From Apiosordaria backusii (lineage: Eukaryota > Ascomycota > Sordariomycetes > Sordariales > Lasiosphaeriaceae), in contig JAUKTV010000001.1 in assembly GCA_030549205.1 (NCBI GenBank), positions 1,674,001 to 1,738,000 on the forward strand: a stretch of DNA of 64,000 nucleotides, in the 5' to 3' direction. Both the position numbers and the translations under genes were made by a program. The notes under the pieces are model-generated. The model saw only the letters and a list, made by a program, of their open reading frames with translations, had not been told where the DNA came from and did not search any database. Shown here piece by piece: positions 1 through 10,101 of the stretch (within the stretch, counting starts at the first letter, position 1; the number at the start of each line of letters is the position of its first letter).

Positions 1-212
1 AGAGCGGTTGAGCCTCAAGTTCTGCGCATTGCGTGCGAGAAGGGTCGAGGAGGCCAGAAGGGCGGATCTAGGGAGGGGATGAGCTTCATGAGGGGCCGTC
101 AGCAACTTGGCATCTTGGAATAAGGGCAAACAAAGGTAGGGGACGTACTGGTGGTTCCTTGGAACGGGTTGACGACCAGCGCCCGGCGCGCAACTCTTGT
201 CGAGGCGCTCAT
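1..212 (-). CDS. 5' end of a probable mitochondrial protein gene, cut by the left edge
   Basis: Proposed start ATG at 210-212 (context GCCATGA). Exon 1 is 149-212 and encodes a basic, hydroxylated N-terminus beginning MSASTRVARRALVVNPF. A GTACGT donor follows at 148. A TTGCTGAC branch-like site precedes an AAG acceptor, giving an intron at 84-148 (65 nt). Exon 2 (1-83) continues in frame to the edge without a stop and reads SALLASSTLLARNAQNLRL, again Arg-, Ser- and Leu-rich with no acidic residues. This is the composition of a mitochondrial targeting sequence. Only about 49 codons are visible, so the protein cannot be identified. An alternative acceptor (CCTAG, near position 69) would put a stop in frame, so the AAG acceptor is preferred. 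The ATG lies inside the TGA of a longer overlapping ORF upstream (209-691), which may be chance. The call rests on splice signals and composition only. Confidence 0.42.
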
Positions 213-770
213 GGCAGCGGTGCTCTAGCGTTCAGGGGGTGATGACGAGTCGGTTGCACCAAGATTAAGGGCGGTGTCGTGATGTTCCCGACAAAGTGAC
301 TGACTGGATCGCGACTGAGGAGGTAAGACTTCGCCGATGCGCTGACGTGGGTGTAGAATCTGGTGCAACGGCAGCGGCCAACGCCAATAGCGGGAATTGA
401 CACGGAACTGCACAGCTGGTGGGCAGCAGCGAAGTTTTCAGTTTTCAGACGCAACCGGCAGTTGGGCTCGGAACCAGCGGATTGAATGCGAGACCACCGG
501 GTATGCGCAGACTGTCCAGGGAGAGACAAAAGACGGAACGGTGCAGGCAGAGAAAGACGTCGAGATGAAGATGGTGGAATGCTGAGTTTGGTTTGGAGCG
601 GATGGTGTTGTTGGAAAGAGATGGTCGAGAACGCCGCTCTGTCAAAGGGGCGCGGTGACATCAAAATCCGGCCCATTCCACTCAATGCCATGGCTCCAAT
701 CCAATGACGCCCCGCGGCGCCCTTTCCCCATTCGGCTGCCAGCTTGGCGATTCAGTGAACCGATAGTGTA

Positions 771-778
771 TCACGTGA
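771..778. promoter_or_regulatory. E-box palindrome TCACGTGA
   Basis: A perfect 8-bp palindrome TCACGTGA lies about 560 bp upstream of the left-edge gene's proposed ATG. It matches the core recognised by fungal basic helix-loop-helix factors of the Cbf1 type. Function is inferred from the motif alone, and an 8-mer can occur by chance. Confidence 0.25.
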
Positions 779-1179
779 CGTATTGGGCTGAGTAAGGTTG
801 CGCTGGCCTGTGTTTGAGTGGTTGTCTGAGAGTCTTGGAAGACTGGGGAAAGCACTACTGTGTGTACAACGTGTCTGCGTTGGCTCTTGGGAATACCTGC
901 ATTGATTCCCTATGGCTTCTCTGGATGCTCTCAGCTCCTCTCAATATCTTCTTAGATCAAGGAAGGTGCAGGTTGCCAACCTAGACAGCCACTTGGAGTC
1001 CAGAGCATTGTTTATAAGCACAACGCACTTCCCCACCACATGCCGCCATCACAGAGTTACACCAGCTTAGCATCAAGAGACTCTTACGAAACCCAACTTG
1101 CACGTGTTAAGGAATCAGTCGATCGGGCTTTTTCGGGCAGAGTCGTTGTCAAGTTGCCGCAACGTCCAGGCTAGTCTTC

Positions 1180-1220
1180 ACATGTTCTCAATAATACACA
1201 TACATGTTCTCAATAACACA
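1180..1220 (+). repeat. Two-copy direct repeat, about 22 bp
   Basis: The element ACATGTTCTCAATAAYACAC occurs at about 1180 and again at 1202, separated by only two or three bases. It looks like a recent small tandem duplication in intergenic DNA. No function is suggested. Confidence 0.7.
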
Positions 1221-2096
1221 CGTTAGGCAGGTCTCAACCTTCTCATATAAGGCACTCTTCATTCAAACTATCAGCGGACTGCTCTGAAGAGCAATTTGCA
1301 GTTTCGCAAAGTCTCTTCAAGCCTCTTTCCCACAGACGGACGGATCTTTCTGCAGCATTTATCAGATCTTATCAGATCAAAGGCGTTGGTTTGGAAACGA
1401 GGGTCCCTTGGCAAATGACCCCGATAACTGCGATATCGGGGCACAGCCGAAACCTCAACAAAAACCTGCTGGCTTTCTGGTGAGCCATCCATGACGAGGA
1501 AGGCGATGAGAACCCACCGCCAATCCTTTCCAGTCTTCGGCTGCCTAGATAGCGAAGCCCTGAATGGCATGAATGGGCAAGGCGAATGTCTGGTGTGACA
1601 GTGCCAGCGGCGACTTTGCGGATTTTCCTGGTTTTAGGTTTTAGAGTTGCGTTACCTATCATTGGGACCGGCGTGGAGGGCTTTCAACATCGTCGTGCTC
1701 ACACACTTTTAGCCCATTTTTATAACTGTAAACTCTTCACAAACACTACTGCTTGCCTACCCGTTGCCAAGAAAGTCAAATTCGAAGCTTCAAACACTTT
1801 TTGTGTGCCCTTTCGGTGACTTGTGCCTGGCCAGGTTGTCTCCATTATCGGTCCTCGGTTGCGTCTCGATTACGTGCCGATCGACTGTTCCCCGCACCCC
1901 GAACCAGCCGAATCTTTGTGTGACACGCCCGCAGCAACGCCAGAATCCGGAGCGCGCCTGCTTGCACGTAGTAGCATTAGTACTTGAAGCCGGCCTTGCC
2001 CCTCTGACCCTCCGCGCCCCGGCCTAGCCTTTGTTCCTGCTCGATCGCCCGCAAACGCTCGCCGCTTGTCTCAGTTCCCGTCTCCCGTCTCCTTGA

Positions 2097-2961
2097 ATGA
2101 TGCGCCTCCGTAAAGCCGCTCGAGTTATCCTTGTAGGCGCCCCGGGAGTCGGAAAAGGGACTCAGTCTGAGCGGTTATTGCATCGGTTTCCTCAGCTGTC
2201 GTCGATCAGTTCTGGGGATCTTCTCAGGCACCATGTCAAGCAGCGAACGCCTCTAGGTATGGCTCCTACAATATTCAACCTTTCAAACCCCCGCGCTAAC
2301 AAAAAACACAGGTATCAAGGTCGAAAGTACGATGAAGGCCGGGGGTCTGGTACCCGATGACCTTATCTTGCGATTGATCAATAACGAGCTCAACCAGCGC
2401 GGGTGGTTGTACTCGAACCACCCTGCCGGCAACGTCATGACGCTTGCTTCCTGTGCCGCCGAGACGCAGTCCTTCAACAACGATGCAGATATGGCCGCCT
2501 ACATGTCGTCTCCCGCACACGCCCGCGGTTACGGCTCAGCTTCTGAAGACCCCTCTGCGTCGTTTCTCCTCGATGGGTTCCCTCGCACCGCTGCGCAAGC
2601 CAAACGGCTGGACGAGACCATCCCGGTCAACATGGTTGTATCGCTCAAGACGCCGTTCGAGGTCATTATGGAAAGGATATCCGGCAGATGGGTACATGAG
2701 CAGTCGGGCAGGGTGTACAACACTACCTTCAACCCCCCCAAGGTGTCGGGGCGTGATGATGTCACCGGGGAGCCACTCGTTCGAAGGGTAGACGACAGCG
2801 AGGATGTCTATCGCCAAAGGTGGAAGAAGTTCGAGGAGACGAGCGAGCCACTTCTGGAACACTATGCCCGCAAGGGTGTGTTGTGGGAGGTGGCGGGGAT
2901 GAGCAGTGACGAGATTACACCTAAGCTCATGCGCGAGTTTGAGCGTCGCTTTGCTGAGTGA
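2097..2961 (+). CDS. ADK2: Mitochondrial adenylate kinase (GTP:AMP phosphotransferase)
   Basis: Two exons, 2097-2256 and 2312-2961, with a 55-nt intron (GTATGG donor, CGCTAAC branch site, ACACAG acceptor); 269 residues. The enzyme moves a phosphate between nucleoside triphosphate and AMP; Adk2/AK3-type enzymes act in the mitochondrial matrix and often prefer GTP. Visible motifs are the P-loop GAPGVGKGT (residues 14-22), SSGDLLR, the LLDGFPRT segment of the core, and a LID beginning GRWVHEQSGRVYNTTFNPPK. The LID has no four-Cys zinc site, as is usual in mitochondrial forms. The P-loop begins only 13 residues from the start, so the import signal is short and uncleaved, which is typical of the family. 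A segment of about 45 residues lies between NELNQRGWL and FLLDGFPRT; bacterial adenylate kinases have only a few residues there. Confidence 0.93.
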
Positions 2962-4645
2962 TATTACCTACCGCCAACTTCACAATTCCGACAACCAGCA
3001 TTGTTTTAATTCAGTATTTTGTATATTTTCAGTATAAGGGGGCAACGTCTGGGACACCTTCAACGGGTTACAGGGACACGACTCTGGGTGGGATAAAGTA
3101 TGGGTCATGGTTGATGACTACTTGGACGGCGCACATGGGTTGTTTAAAAGCGAGCGCGCGAGCATATAGCTGCCCTCGAGTCTGGCGTTTTGGGATAGTC
3201 AGTCGGTCGACAGGTTCGAGAGCCGGATGGCCTTGCCTACCATGTCACGACAGTTTTGGTTAATGGAAACTATTGGGGTTCATGAGACCTCCTCCTACAT
3301 TTTTCCTACATTACAATTCACATTTCATGTCACGAGTTGATGAAGTGAACTATGCTCTTGTGATCCACCGCACGATCACCCATAAATACATCAACTCAAC
3401 CCATCACCATTTCATATCACATTAACCTCTTAAATAAACCACCAACATTCAGGTCATCCCCATCTCTGTCCCACCACATCCTCCTGCATTCCCATACCCC
3501 ATGATCGATGTCACCCCCTGCTGATCCAAGACCTGCCACTTGGCTTGGGAGCCAGTTCGGGCACAAGGTTGAGTGCATGATGCAACAATGCTACCCCGCG
3601 AATTCGCAGGGCGATCCTGCGCGCCGCTCGCCCTGTTGCCCGCCTCCCCGCATGTGCTTGCTGCCCGCCAACCCCACCATCTGTGCGGCCTCCCCCTCGA
3701 CAGGTACCCCTCAATGTCTGTGCCTTCCTTTCACAGCACATTTCTGGTTTCCCCATTGACTTTGAGGAAAGTTGGATGGCAGGTCCCGTCCCAGTGGCTT
3801 GGGTAAGAGTGGTTTTTTGTGGCGTTTCTTTTGCTCTCTTCGATATTACGGAGTATTTTCTGGGGGAGGACAGTGTTCAGCTGCTGTGCCGTGTTACGCA
3901 TGCCTTGTCTCGGTCTCTCACTGGTCGCCCTCTCTCTTATTCGAGCCCTCGGAGGCAATTGCTTCCTTCCTGCTTGGCAAATGTCATCCATTGAGTTGCT
4001 GGCTCGTGATCAAGTTTTTTGTTCCTTTTTTCTTTCATTTTTGTGTCTCACAGGCCCCGAGTACGCTCACACTTTGCAACAACGTGGTCTTGTGGCTTTT
4101 TCTTCTTCAAGGAACCCTCCATTGTTCATTGTTTGATAAGATCTAAGATCTGGGATTTGAGATAAACGAGCGGGACCGATATCGAACTTTCCTTTTGGGC
4201 ACGTCGAAGGTACTTTGGTGATCACTTCGGACGAAACTAAACTTTACGGACGGGAGCTCCCACTTTGTCTCGGGTACTGAGAGGGACTGGAATCTTGGAA
4301 AGGACCCTTGAGAACCCTGGCGGTCATGGGGAGGATATGAGGATCGAACGAGACGTACTGGACGACTAGAACGGTGAACACTACCGTGTTTATGGACTGG
4401 TTTCGACGATACATTTTAATTTCGATGCACCCTTCATTTCTTGGTACCAACCCGTCGACGCTCAACCCGTTGGCGTTGAGAGGCTGAGACTTTGGCTCTT
4501 GGTGGCGGTTATACTTTTGGAGGGCTTGAAGATTTCGGCAAGACCTACCCTTTTTCTTTTCTGGACGCGAATTCTATAACTGTTGGAAGTCACCCGAATA
4601 CACCTACATGCCCTGGTGCAATCTCACAGAAAAGGCAGACCAACC
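2962..4645. other. Intergenic region between ADK2 and the GH76 gene
   Basis: It contains the ADK2 3' region and probably the promoter and long leader of the GH76 gene. A clean donor (GTAAGAG at 3803) and a pyrimidine-rich acceptor (TCTCACAG ending at 4053) could bound a leader intron of about 250 nt. Short ORFs from 3500 to 4140 shift frame repeatedly and resemble no protein family. An in-frame ATG at 4583 precedes the chosen GH76 start. Confidence 0.45.
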
Positions 4646-6493
4646 ATGAGGGTCCTCCAAACAGCAGTCGTCGCTCTGGCGTCGGCGTCGATTGCAACCG
4701 CCATTTCAGACACCAGAGTCCATCACCGTGACATCCTTCGCAACCTCTCCTCTTCCGATACCACAGCGGCAGCGCCAGGAGCCGGCCGACCAGACACGCA
4801 ACTCTTCGCCGACCTCTGCGCCTCCATCCACGTGATGCAAAACCACTACTTTGAGAACTGGATCGGCACCTGGCCCGACGCCATCGACTGGACCAGGGCA
4901 GTAATGGGCACGCATGTCGCCGGCGCACTGAGGACAATCACGGAGGATTTCGTGCTGGCTAAAGCCCAGCCTAATATCGTCATACCTCCCCTTGCCAACT
5001 TCATTGGGAGGTACTTTGGCGAGTTGATAGCGTTTTACTTTGGGCAGGACGTCTTTGCTCTTCGCGGGGAGGCGTTTGATGACATGTTGTGGGTTGTACT
5101 GGGTTGGTTGGAGGCGATTCAGTTTATTGACGAGCTGGGGGGTGCTACTGCTACCGATGGGGGGAGTTGGCATGGAGATCGGTGGACGCCGGCGTTTGCT
5201 CACCGGGCGAGGATATTCTGGGAGCTGTCTAGTAAAGGGTGGGATCAGAAGCTTTGTGGGGGAGGGATGTTGTGGAATCCGAGGTTGAGCCCGTATAAAA
5301 ATGCTATTACCAACGAGCTTTGGATTGCGGCGAGTGTGGGGATGTATTTGCATTTTCCGGGAGATGAGAATACAAGCCCTTGGGGGGAGATGATGATGAT
5401 GGGGGCTGAGTTTGAGGAGAAGAAGAAGCGTGATGTGGGCAAGAGGGACTGGCCGGCGCATGATCCAATGTTTTTCACGACAGCTCAGAGGGGATATGAG
5501 TGGTTGGAGTCGAGCGGGATGATTAACCACCAGGGGTTGTATGCGGATGGGTTTCATATTTCGGGGTATAGTGAGGGGAGTAACAATACGAAGTGTGATG
5601 AGAGGGATGAGATGGTTTATACGTATAACCAGGGGGTTATTCTGTCGGGCCAGCTGGGGTTGTTTGCTGCTACTGGCAGTGAGGAGTATCTTAACTCTGG
5701 ACATAAGCTCATCAAGGATGTTATCCGGGCTACGGGGTGGGATCTGGACAGGGCCAGGCCTGTGGCTAATCTGGCTGACTACCATGCCAACTTACTTCCA
5801 AGCTGGAAGGGACTGGGGCGAGCGGGTGTTCTAGAGGAAGCCTGTGATGTGTTTGGAACTTGCTCGCAAGACGCCCAGACCTTCAAGGGGATCTGGATGC
5901 ACCATTTCACCACTTTCTGCTCCCCAAACTCTCTCGATAAGATCATGCCCGGCGTTGAGTCCAGACTGGGCCGGTATGATCTCGCGAGGATCAGAGCTAA
6001 GCACTTTTCCGAGTGTGAGAAATATGTGCCCTGGTTGAGACACAATGCCGTTGCGGCGTTGGGCACAAGGGACGAGCACGGGAAATACGGAATGTGGTGG
6101 ACCATCGGGCTGTTCAACTGGGAAACGGGACCGAAGATGACATGGGATGATTTGACGCTGGATGTGGTGCCGCCGGATCACGGGGAGGATGATTATCGGA
6201 ACCATGGGGTGCCGCATAATGAGATTTGGATGATGCTGAATCCGAATATTACTCTGCCGATTGAAGCCGAGAATGAGGCGCCTGAACCGCTGCCGATAGA
6301 GAGGCAAAAGGCGGTGGTTTACATGCACATGGGCAAGGAGGATATGAAGAAGAGGGAGTCGAGGTCGGCTCCGGCGAAGGAGGCGTGGAACAATGATCCG
6401 AATACCCGCGGACGGGGGAGGACGGTCGAGACTCAGGGCGGGGCCGTGGCGTTGCTGAGGGCGTTGTGGGTTGTTTCTAAGCACACATATTAG
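4646..6493 (+). CDS. Secreted GH76 family protein (alpha-1,6-mannanase-like)
   Basis: Single exon, 615 residues. The start at 4646 (context CAACCATGA) was chosen over the in-frame ATG at 4583 because it begins directly with a signal peptide (MRVLQTAVVALASASIATA). Family hallmarks include the paired aspartates in GEAFDDMLW (Asp145-Asp146), which match the catalytic Asp-Asp of GH76 alpha-1,6-mannanases. CGGGMLWN, ITNELWIAAS, the DGFHISG region and TYNQGVILSGQLGL are also present. GH76 enzymes cleave, or transglycosylate, alpha-1,6-mannan; fungal members such as Dfg5 and Dcw1 act on GPI-anchor glycans in the wall. This protein is longer than the usual 450 or so residues and has a charged C-terminal extension after about residue 530. 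It lacks a convincing GPI-attachment tail, so secretion or loose wall association is more likely. Substrate is not determined by the sequence. Confidence 0.88.
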   Translation: MRVLQTAVVALASASIATAISDTRVHHRDILRNLSSSDTTAAAPGAGRPDTQLFADLCASIHVMQNHYFENWIGTWPDAIDWTRAVMGTHVAGALRTITEDFVLAKAQPNIVIPPLANFIGRYFGELIAFYFGQDVFALRGEAFDDMLWVVLGWLEAIQFIDELGGATATDGGSWHGDRWTPAFAHRARIFWELSSKGWDQKLCGGGMLWNPRLSPYKNAITNELWIAASVGMYLHFPGDENTSPWGEMMMMGAEFEEKKKRDVGKRDWPAHDPMFFTTAQRGYEWLESSGMINHQGLYADGFHISGYSEGSNNTKCDERDEMVYTYNQGVILSGQLGLFAATGSEEYLNSGHKLIKDVIRATGWDLDRARPVANLADYHANLLPSWKGLGRAGVLEEACDVFGTCSQDAQTFKGIWMHHFTTFCSPNSLDKIMPGVESRLGRYDLARIRAKHFSECEKYVPWLRHNAVAALGTRDEHGKYGMWWTIGLFNWETGPKMTWDDLTLDVVPPDHGEDDYRNHGVPHNEIWMMLNPNITLPIEAENEAPEPLPIERQKAVVYMHMGKEDMKKRESRSAPAKEAWNNDPNTRGRGRTVETQGGAVALLRALWVVSKHTY

Positions 6494-7326
6494 GGGCATA
6501 TTGCAAAGGGTTATACACTGGATTGTTGGGTTTTAAGTTTCTTGTTTATGGTTAGAGATGGGATCGATGGCTATGTTTATAACTTATGAGACATGATAGA
6601 TATGGGAATTATACAGATCTTACGAGCCAGTTCCCTTTCATTGTGAGATGTGTCTGGCCTTCTGGTGGTGTACTTGCTTCAGTTCATTATGGTGATTAGA
6701 GATAGATATACTCATCAAAGCAAGACTACAGAGGGCAAAGTACCAGTTATAGATAGGCGACAATAAAGAGGAATAAGTTCTACTTCTGGCCACCGACAGC
6801 ATCAGCAACAGGCGTCCCCATTTCAGCACCCCAACCGGAGCAGCTACCAGGTACATCAAGAGCAGCAGCAACTATCAAGAGCTTGGTTGCTCCTTCCTCC
6901 TCGCTCCTTCCTTCACCTGCTCGCCCCTTCCCCCCTTGGGATATAATTTAGAAGATTGGAGTGACATAGCAACCGGGGACGCCCGAGAAGGGGTGGAATG
7001 GTGAAGTGGTATAAGGGGACGCCCTACATACTCACGAATCCATACCCACCTAACAGAGATGTAGGCACACTGGCTGGTCTCAACAACCGACGGGTTCGAT
7101 TCCGGTTAGGTGCTGAACTCTTTTGCCGTTTTTTCTTCTTTCTCTTTTTTTCCCCAATCGATAATATTCTTTTCATCAACCCCTAATAACTGTCACTGTG
7201 CACAGGAAAGGGAGGATACTCAATAATGAATGAAATCGCTTTTATCGCTATGAAAAATACTTCCGCTCTGAGCTTCCGACCAAGAAAACCATTTCTTATC
7301 CTCCATCCTAAGACACTCAGAAAGAT
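6494..7326. other. Convergent 3' intergenic region between GH76 and RMD5
   Basis: No protein gene is visible. The region includes AT-rich DNA downstream of GH76 and, at 7048-7112, a small tRNA-like element followed by T-runs. Confidence 0.5.
7048..7112 (+). ncRNA. tRNA-like (possible Pol III) element, not a canonical tRNA
   Basis: An 8-bp perfect stem (CACCTAAC with GTTAGGTG) closes about 65 nt that contain a perfect B-box-like T-loop, GGTTCGATTCC, at 7093-7103. An imperfect A-box-like GGCACACTGG lies about 25-30 nt upstream. T-runs that could end Pol III transcripts follow within 15 nt. No anticodon arm fits between the D-like and T-like parts, and the length is several bases short for a tRNA. 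It may be a decayed tRNA, a tRNA-derived element, or chance. Confidence 0.18.
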
Positions 7327-7800
7327 TCATAGCTCATAAACCACACGGTCAAAAACCACCAGTAACCTCTGCCCCCGCGCACTGTGACTTGGACCCCAAG
7401 CCATCGCAACCAACTCGTACACGTCAACCGAGTTCATATTCCAGAGCTCCCTCAAGTAACGCATGGCGTCCTGCATGATGCATACACACCGACGAACACG
7501 CCGCCTTCTCTCCTCGCCCGCGTAATTCCCAAGACGGCCGCGCGCAAGCCTCTCCCGAGTTTCAGAACTCCAGTCCTCACGATATGCCCGGCCAACCTCC
7601 CAAACGACATCCAAATGCTCAGTAATGACAAAAATAATCGTACGAACATCGGTTTCATTTGCGTCATAACCATCATAATCATGCGTAGGAGTAATAGAAA
7701 CGACCTCCGTCGGTCTTCGTACAGAGAGAGCCCTCGACAACACTGGTTCCGGCCCTGGCACTAATCCATTGTCTTCCCCTTCTGGCAGCACACCGTCACC
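7327..7800 (-). other. 157-codon open frame continuing in frame past the RMD5 stop
   Basis: Directly after the RMD5 stop TAG the same frame stays open for 157 codons, then ends at TGA (7327-7329). The encoded sequence is not low-complexity: it has a hydrophobic/acidic helix-like stretch (TIIFVITEHLDVVWEVGRAY), a basic segment (GEERRRRVRRCV) and a mixed C-terminus (RLLVVFDRVVYEL). There is no ATG near its beginning; the first in-frame Met (in CIMQDAM) lies about two thirds of the way along. It could be a readthrough extension, an exon of a separate transcript, or a gene remnant. RMD5 homologues normally end where this one does, so the extension is not part of the canonical protein. Confidence 0.3.
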
Positions 7801-9188
7801 CTAAAGAATGATTTGCCGCGCGTCCTGGATTATACCTTCTGATGGACAGTACGGGCACTTGAACCTGGGCCCCTTGCACAGCTTCCGAAGCGTCTCCTTG
7901 GCCAAGACGTGTCCGCAGGGTATCACCATTGGCGGGTTTGCGTCTGTGGTTTGCTCCTTTGATACTGGACAGACAAAAATACTGTGGTAGAGCATGCTCT
8001 CGGGCAGAGGCGTCTCAAAGGCCATCTCGTTGGCTGTTGTCCATTCTGTGCCCTTGGCTAGTGTCTTTTGTGTGTACTTCATCAACTGTGGGAGAGCGAG
8101 CGCGCCTGCTGTGGCGGCTAGGTAGAGTGGTGACTCGGCCGAGAGGCCTAACAGACTGCAGAACTCGCGTGTAAAGGAGGAGGCAACATCACTGAACGCA
8201 CTATCAATCGCGAACAATTGTTTGTATGGCGAGGCAGCGATATTCGGCGCGAATGCCATTGAGCATGCCAGCCGGTTGATCTCCTTAAGGTGGCGGTCTT
8301 GAAAACGGGCAAAGTTTGATCGGGCATATCGAAGGGCGCCGCTGTGGCCATTATTCTCATCGTCGGGCAGTCCATTGAAGGATGGTCCCTTAAATAGCCA
8401 AACAAACTGCAGCCTGCTTAGCTCGAACTCAAGATTGCTTCCCCGTGCCTCCAACTCGACAGCGTTCTTCCTCGCCCACTTTATGGCAGGCACGAGATTC
8501 TTGACCTTCAGTTCTTGCAATACGTTGTACATTTCGGCAAAGCTCTGTTGCAGTTCTTGAGAATGGAACGATGATAGGTCGTAGTTCTCGCTCGATGTCG
8601 TCGAGGCAGCGTCGTCGGCATTCATACCTTCGTCTCCGTCGTCGTCACCCTCACCCATCGGCTCGTTCAAATCTGCTGACTCTTCGCTCTTTGAGGCTGA
8701 CTGCACCTCACTGATAAAGGTAGAAGCCACTGAGAACTGCCCTTCTCTAAGCAGGTGCATGGCGACCGCCCTGTTTATCAAAGGCACGTGGTCCGCCATG
8801 GCATCGTGATCGGTTGGGAGCGGTTTCAGAGGAAAGGACTTGTCCAGAGCCTTGCCCATCTTCTTGTGGGCAGCTGCCGCTCCCTTAAGCCCATCGTTCA
8901 CTGCCTCGAAGGCGGTTTTTACAGGATTTTGGAGTTTGGTGATGGTAATCGCTGTGTGGGATTCGGGTGCTGAAATGTGTATGTTCAGTACGTGAGCCTA
9001 CACCTACCATCTTGAAACCTCAAGGCTAGTGTGGATCACAGCTTACCTGCAGCTACCTGATCGCGAGCAGCGCTGAGCAACTCGATGATTTTGTCGACAT
9101 TCTCCACCGCTTTTGTCAACCTCGGGAGCTTGTCAATCTTTAGATACTCTTCCTCAAGCGCCTCAAGCTTGGGTTTCTCGGACGCCAT
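7801..9188 (-). CDS. RMD5: GID/CTLH E3 ubiquitin ligase subunit Rmd5 (Gid2)
   Basis: Two exons, 9047-9188 and 7801-8969, with a 77-nt intron (GTAAGC donor, TTTCAG acceptor); 436 residues. Rmd5 and Fyv10 form the catalytic RING pair of the GID/CTLH complex, which ubiquitinates gluconeogenic enzymes and other N-degron targets in yeast. Visible in order are an N-terminal helical region, a LisH segment around residues 107-136 (LINRAVAMHLLREGQFSVAS), an acidic Ser-rich linker, a CTLH/CRA region (LQELKVKNLVPAIKWARKN onward), and a C-terminal degenerate RING. The RING reads FVCPVSKEQ..., IPCGHVLAKETL and FKCPYCPSEG, and lacks some zinc ligands, as is normal for Rmd5. The protein ends DARQIIL, like its homologues. 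The gene is divergent from the STB6-like gene across 913 bp. Confidence 0.93.
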
Positions 9189-10101
9189 AATTGCCCGCCA
9201 CCACGAACGGCTTGTGGTGGTATGATGATTGCGGTGGCAAGCCTGATTGTTTGATTCAGGTGGGAACGAGGGGTGATGGCTAGAGGTTCAACTCAAAGCC
9301 ACGGTGGCGTCTAGAGATTGTGAGATTTTGAGGAGCCAGTCGGCTTGTAAGTCGGAAAAAGGATTGAGGAACTGTACCGTGTATTCGAGGCGTCTGAAAG
9401 GTGGATTGTTGGCTTGTGATGGTGGATGTTTGGGATAAAGCAACCCAAGTTCAGTCGTAATATCTGTATCATTGAACCTCCACCTCTACCTTAATGGTCC
9501 CACTGCGGCAGCTGCTGTGGCGCTAATCGTGGATTGTGACGCACCACTCAGGTCGACCCCGCTTGCACTCTTCCAGGTTGGTCCAAGCGTTATTGGTGCC
9601 CAGGAACCGCGGTGGACAGGGGGTGCTGTTGGTGGGGTGCGTTTGACAACCTGGAACTTCCCTTCTTGGCCTTTCTAGGGACACCAAATCAAAGCTGGAA
9701 CACTGCAAGCAGCACAATCTGGAAGTCTCAGCTGCAGCTTGATTCCGTCGTTTCTACGGATATCACATGTCAACTACAGAGCAGGAATCACCTTCAGCCT
9801 GGAGGCCTTGATAGAACCTATACATGTACATCACCGACCAGTACTTTCAGTTCCCCCTATCCTGACCGAACGACACACCAAAACGCCAGCCCCATCCTCA
9901 CCAAACGATCGGCTGCTTGCATACCGAAACTCTCCACCAAATTCTGGGGTGGAGGGCATCTCACCGCCCCAGACTCGCCCCACGATGGAGCTTTTGTAGC
10001 TTGCGCTGGTTCCATGTTTGACATGGATGTTGGCGGTTGTGCCAGCTGCGACAAGCCGTCTAGGTTCGCATCTTAAAACGTCCGTACCGTCGTAGCACGC
10101 C
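9189..10101. other. Divergent promoter region RMD5 / STB6-like
   Basis: About 0.9 kb between two outward-facing genes. No clear TATA box was seen. Open frames here (for example 9612-10076) have neither family resemblance nor a sensible splice link to either gene. Confidence 0.5.

Larger units (their letters stand above)
213..2096. other. Intergenic region between the left-edge gene and ADK2
   Basis: This is probably a divergent promoter region. A 160-codon open frame on the minus strand (209-691) covers the part nearest the left-edge gene; it has no recognisable family. An E-box palindrome lies at 771-778 and a short direct repeat at 1180-1220. From about 1700 to 2096 the plus strand becomes C/T-rich, as expected of the 5' untranslated region of ADK2. 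No RNA gene or transposon was seen. Confidence 0.5.

Noticed and set aside
4706..5785. 359-codon minus-strand frame
   Set aside because: It is antisense to the GH76 gene, has no domain, and its composition mirrors the GH76 codons.
6992..7113. Intron-containing tRNA using an A-box-like TGGTGAAGTGG at 6999 and the B-box at 7093
   Set aside because: The implied D-stem and acceptor stem do not pair.
7804..7838. Alternative intron ending at the RMD5 stop TAG (GTATAA donor) that would join the downstream frame
   Set aside because: It would be only 35 nt and would shift the frame into an immediate stop.
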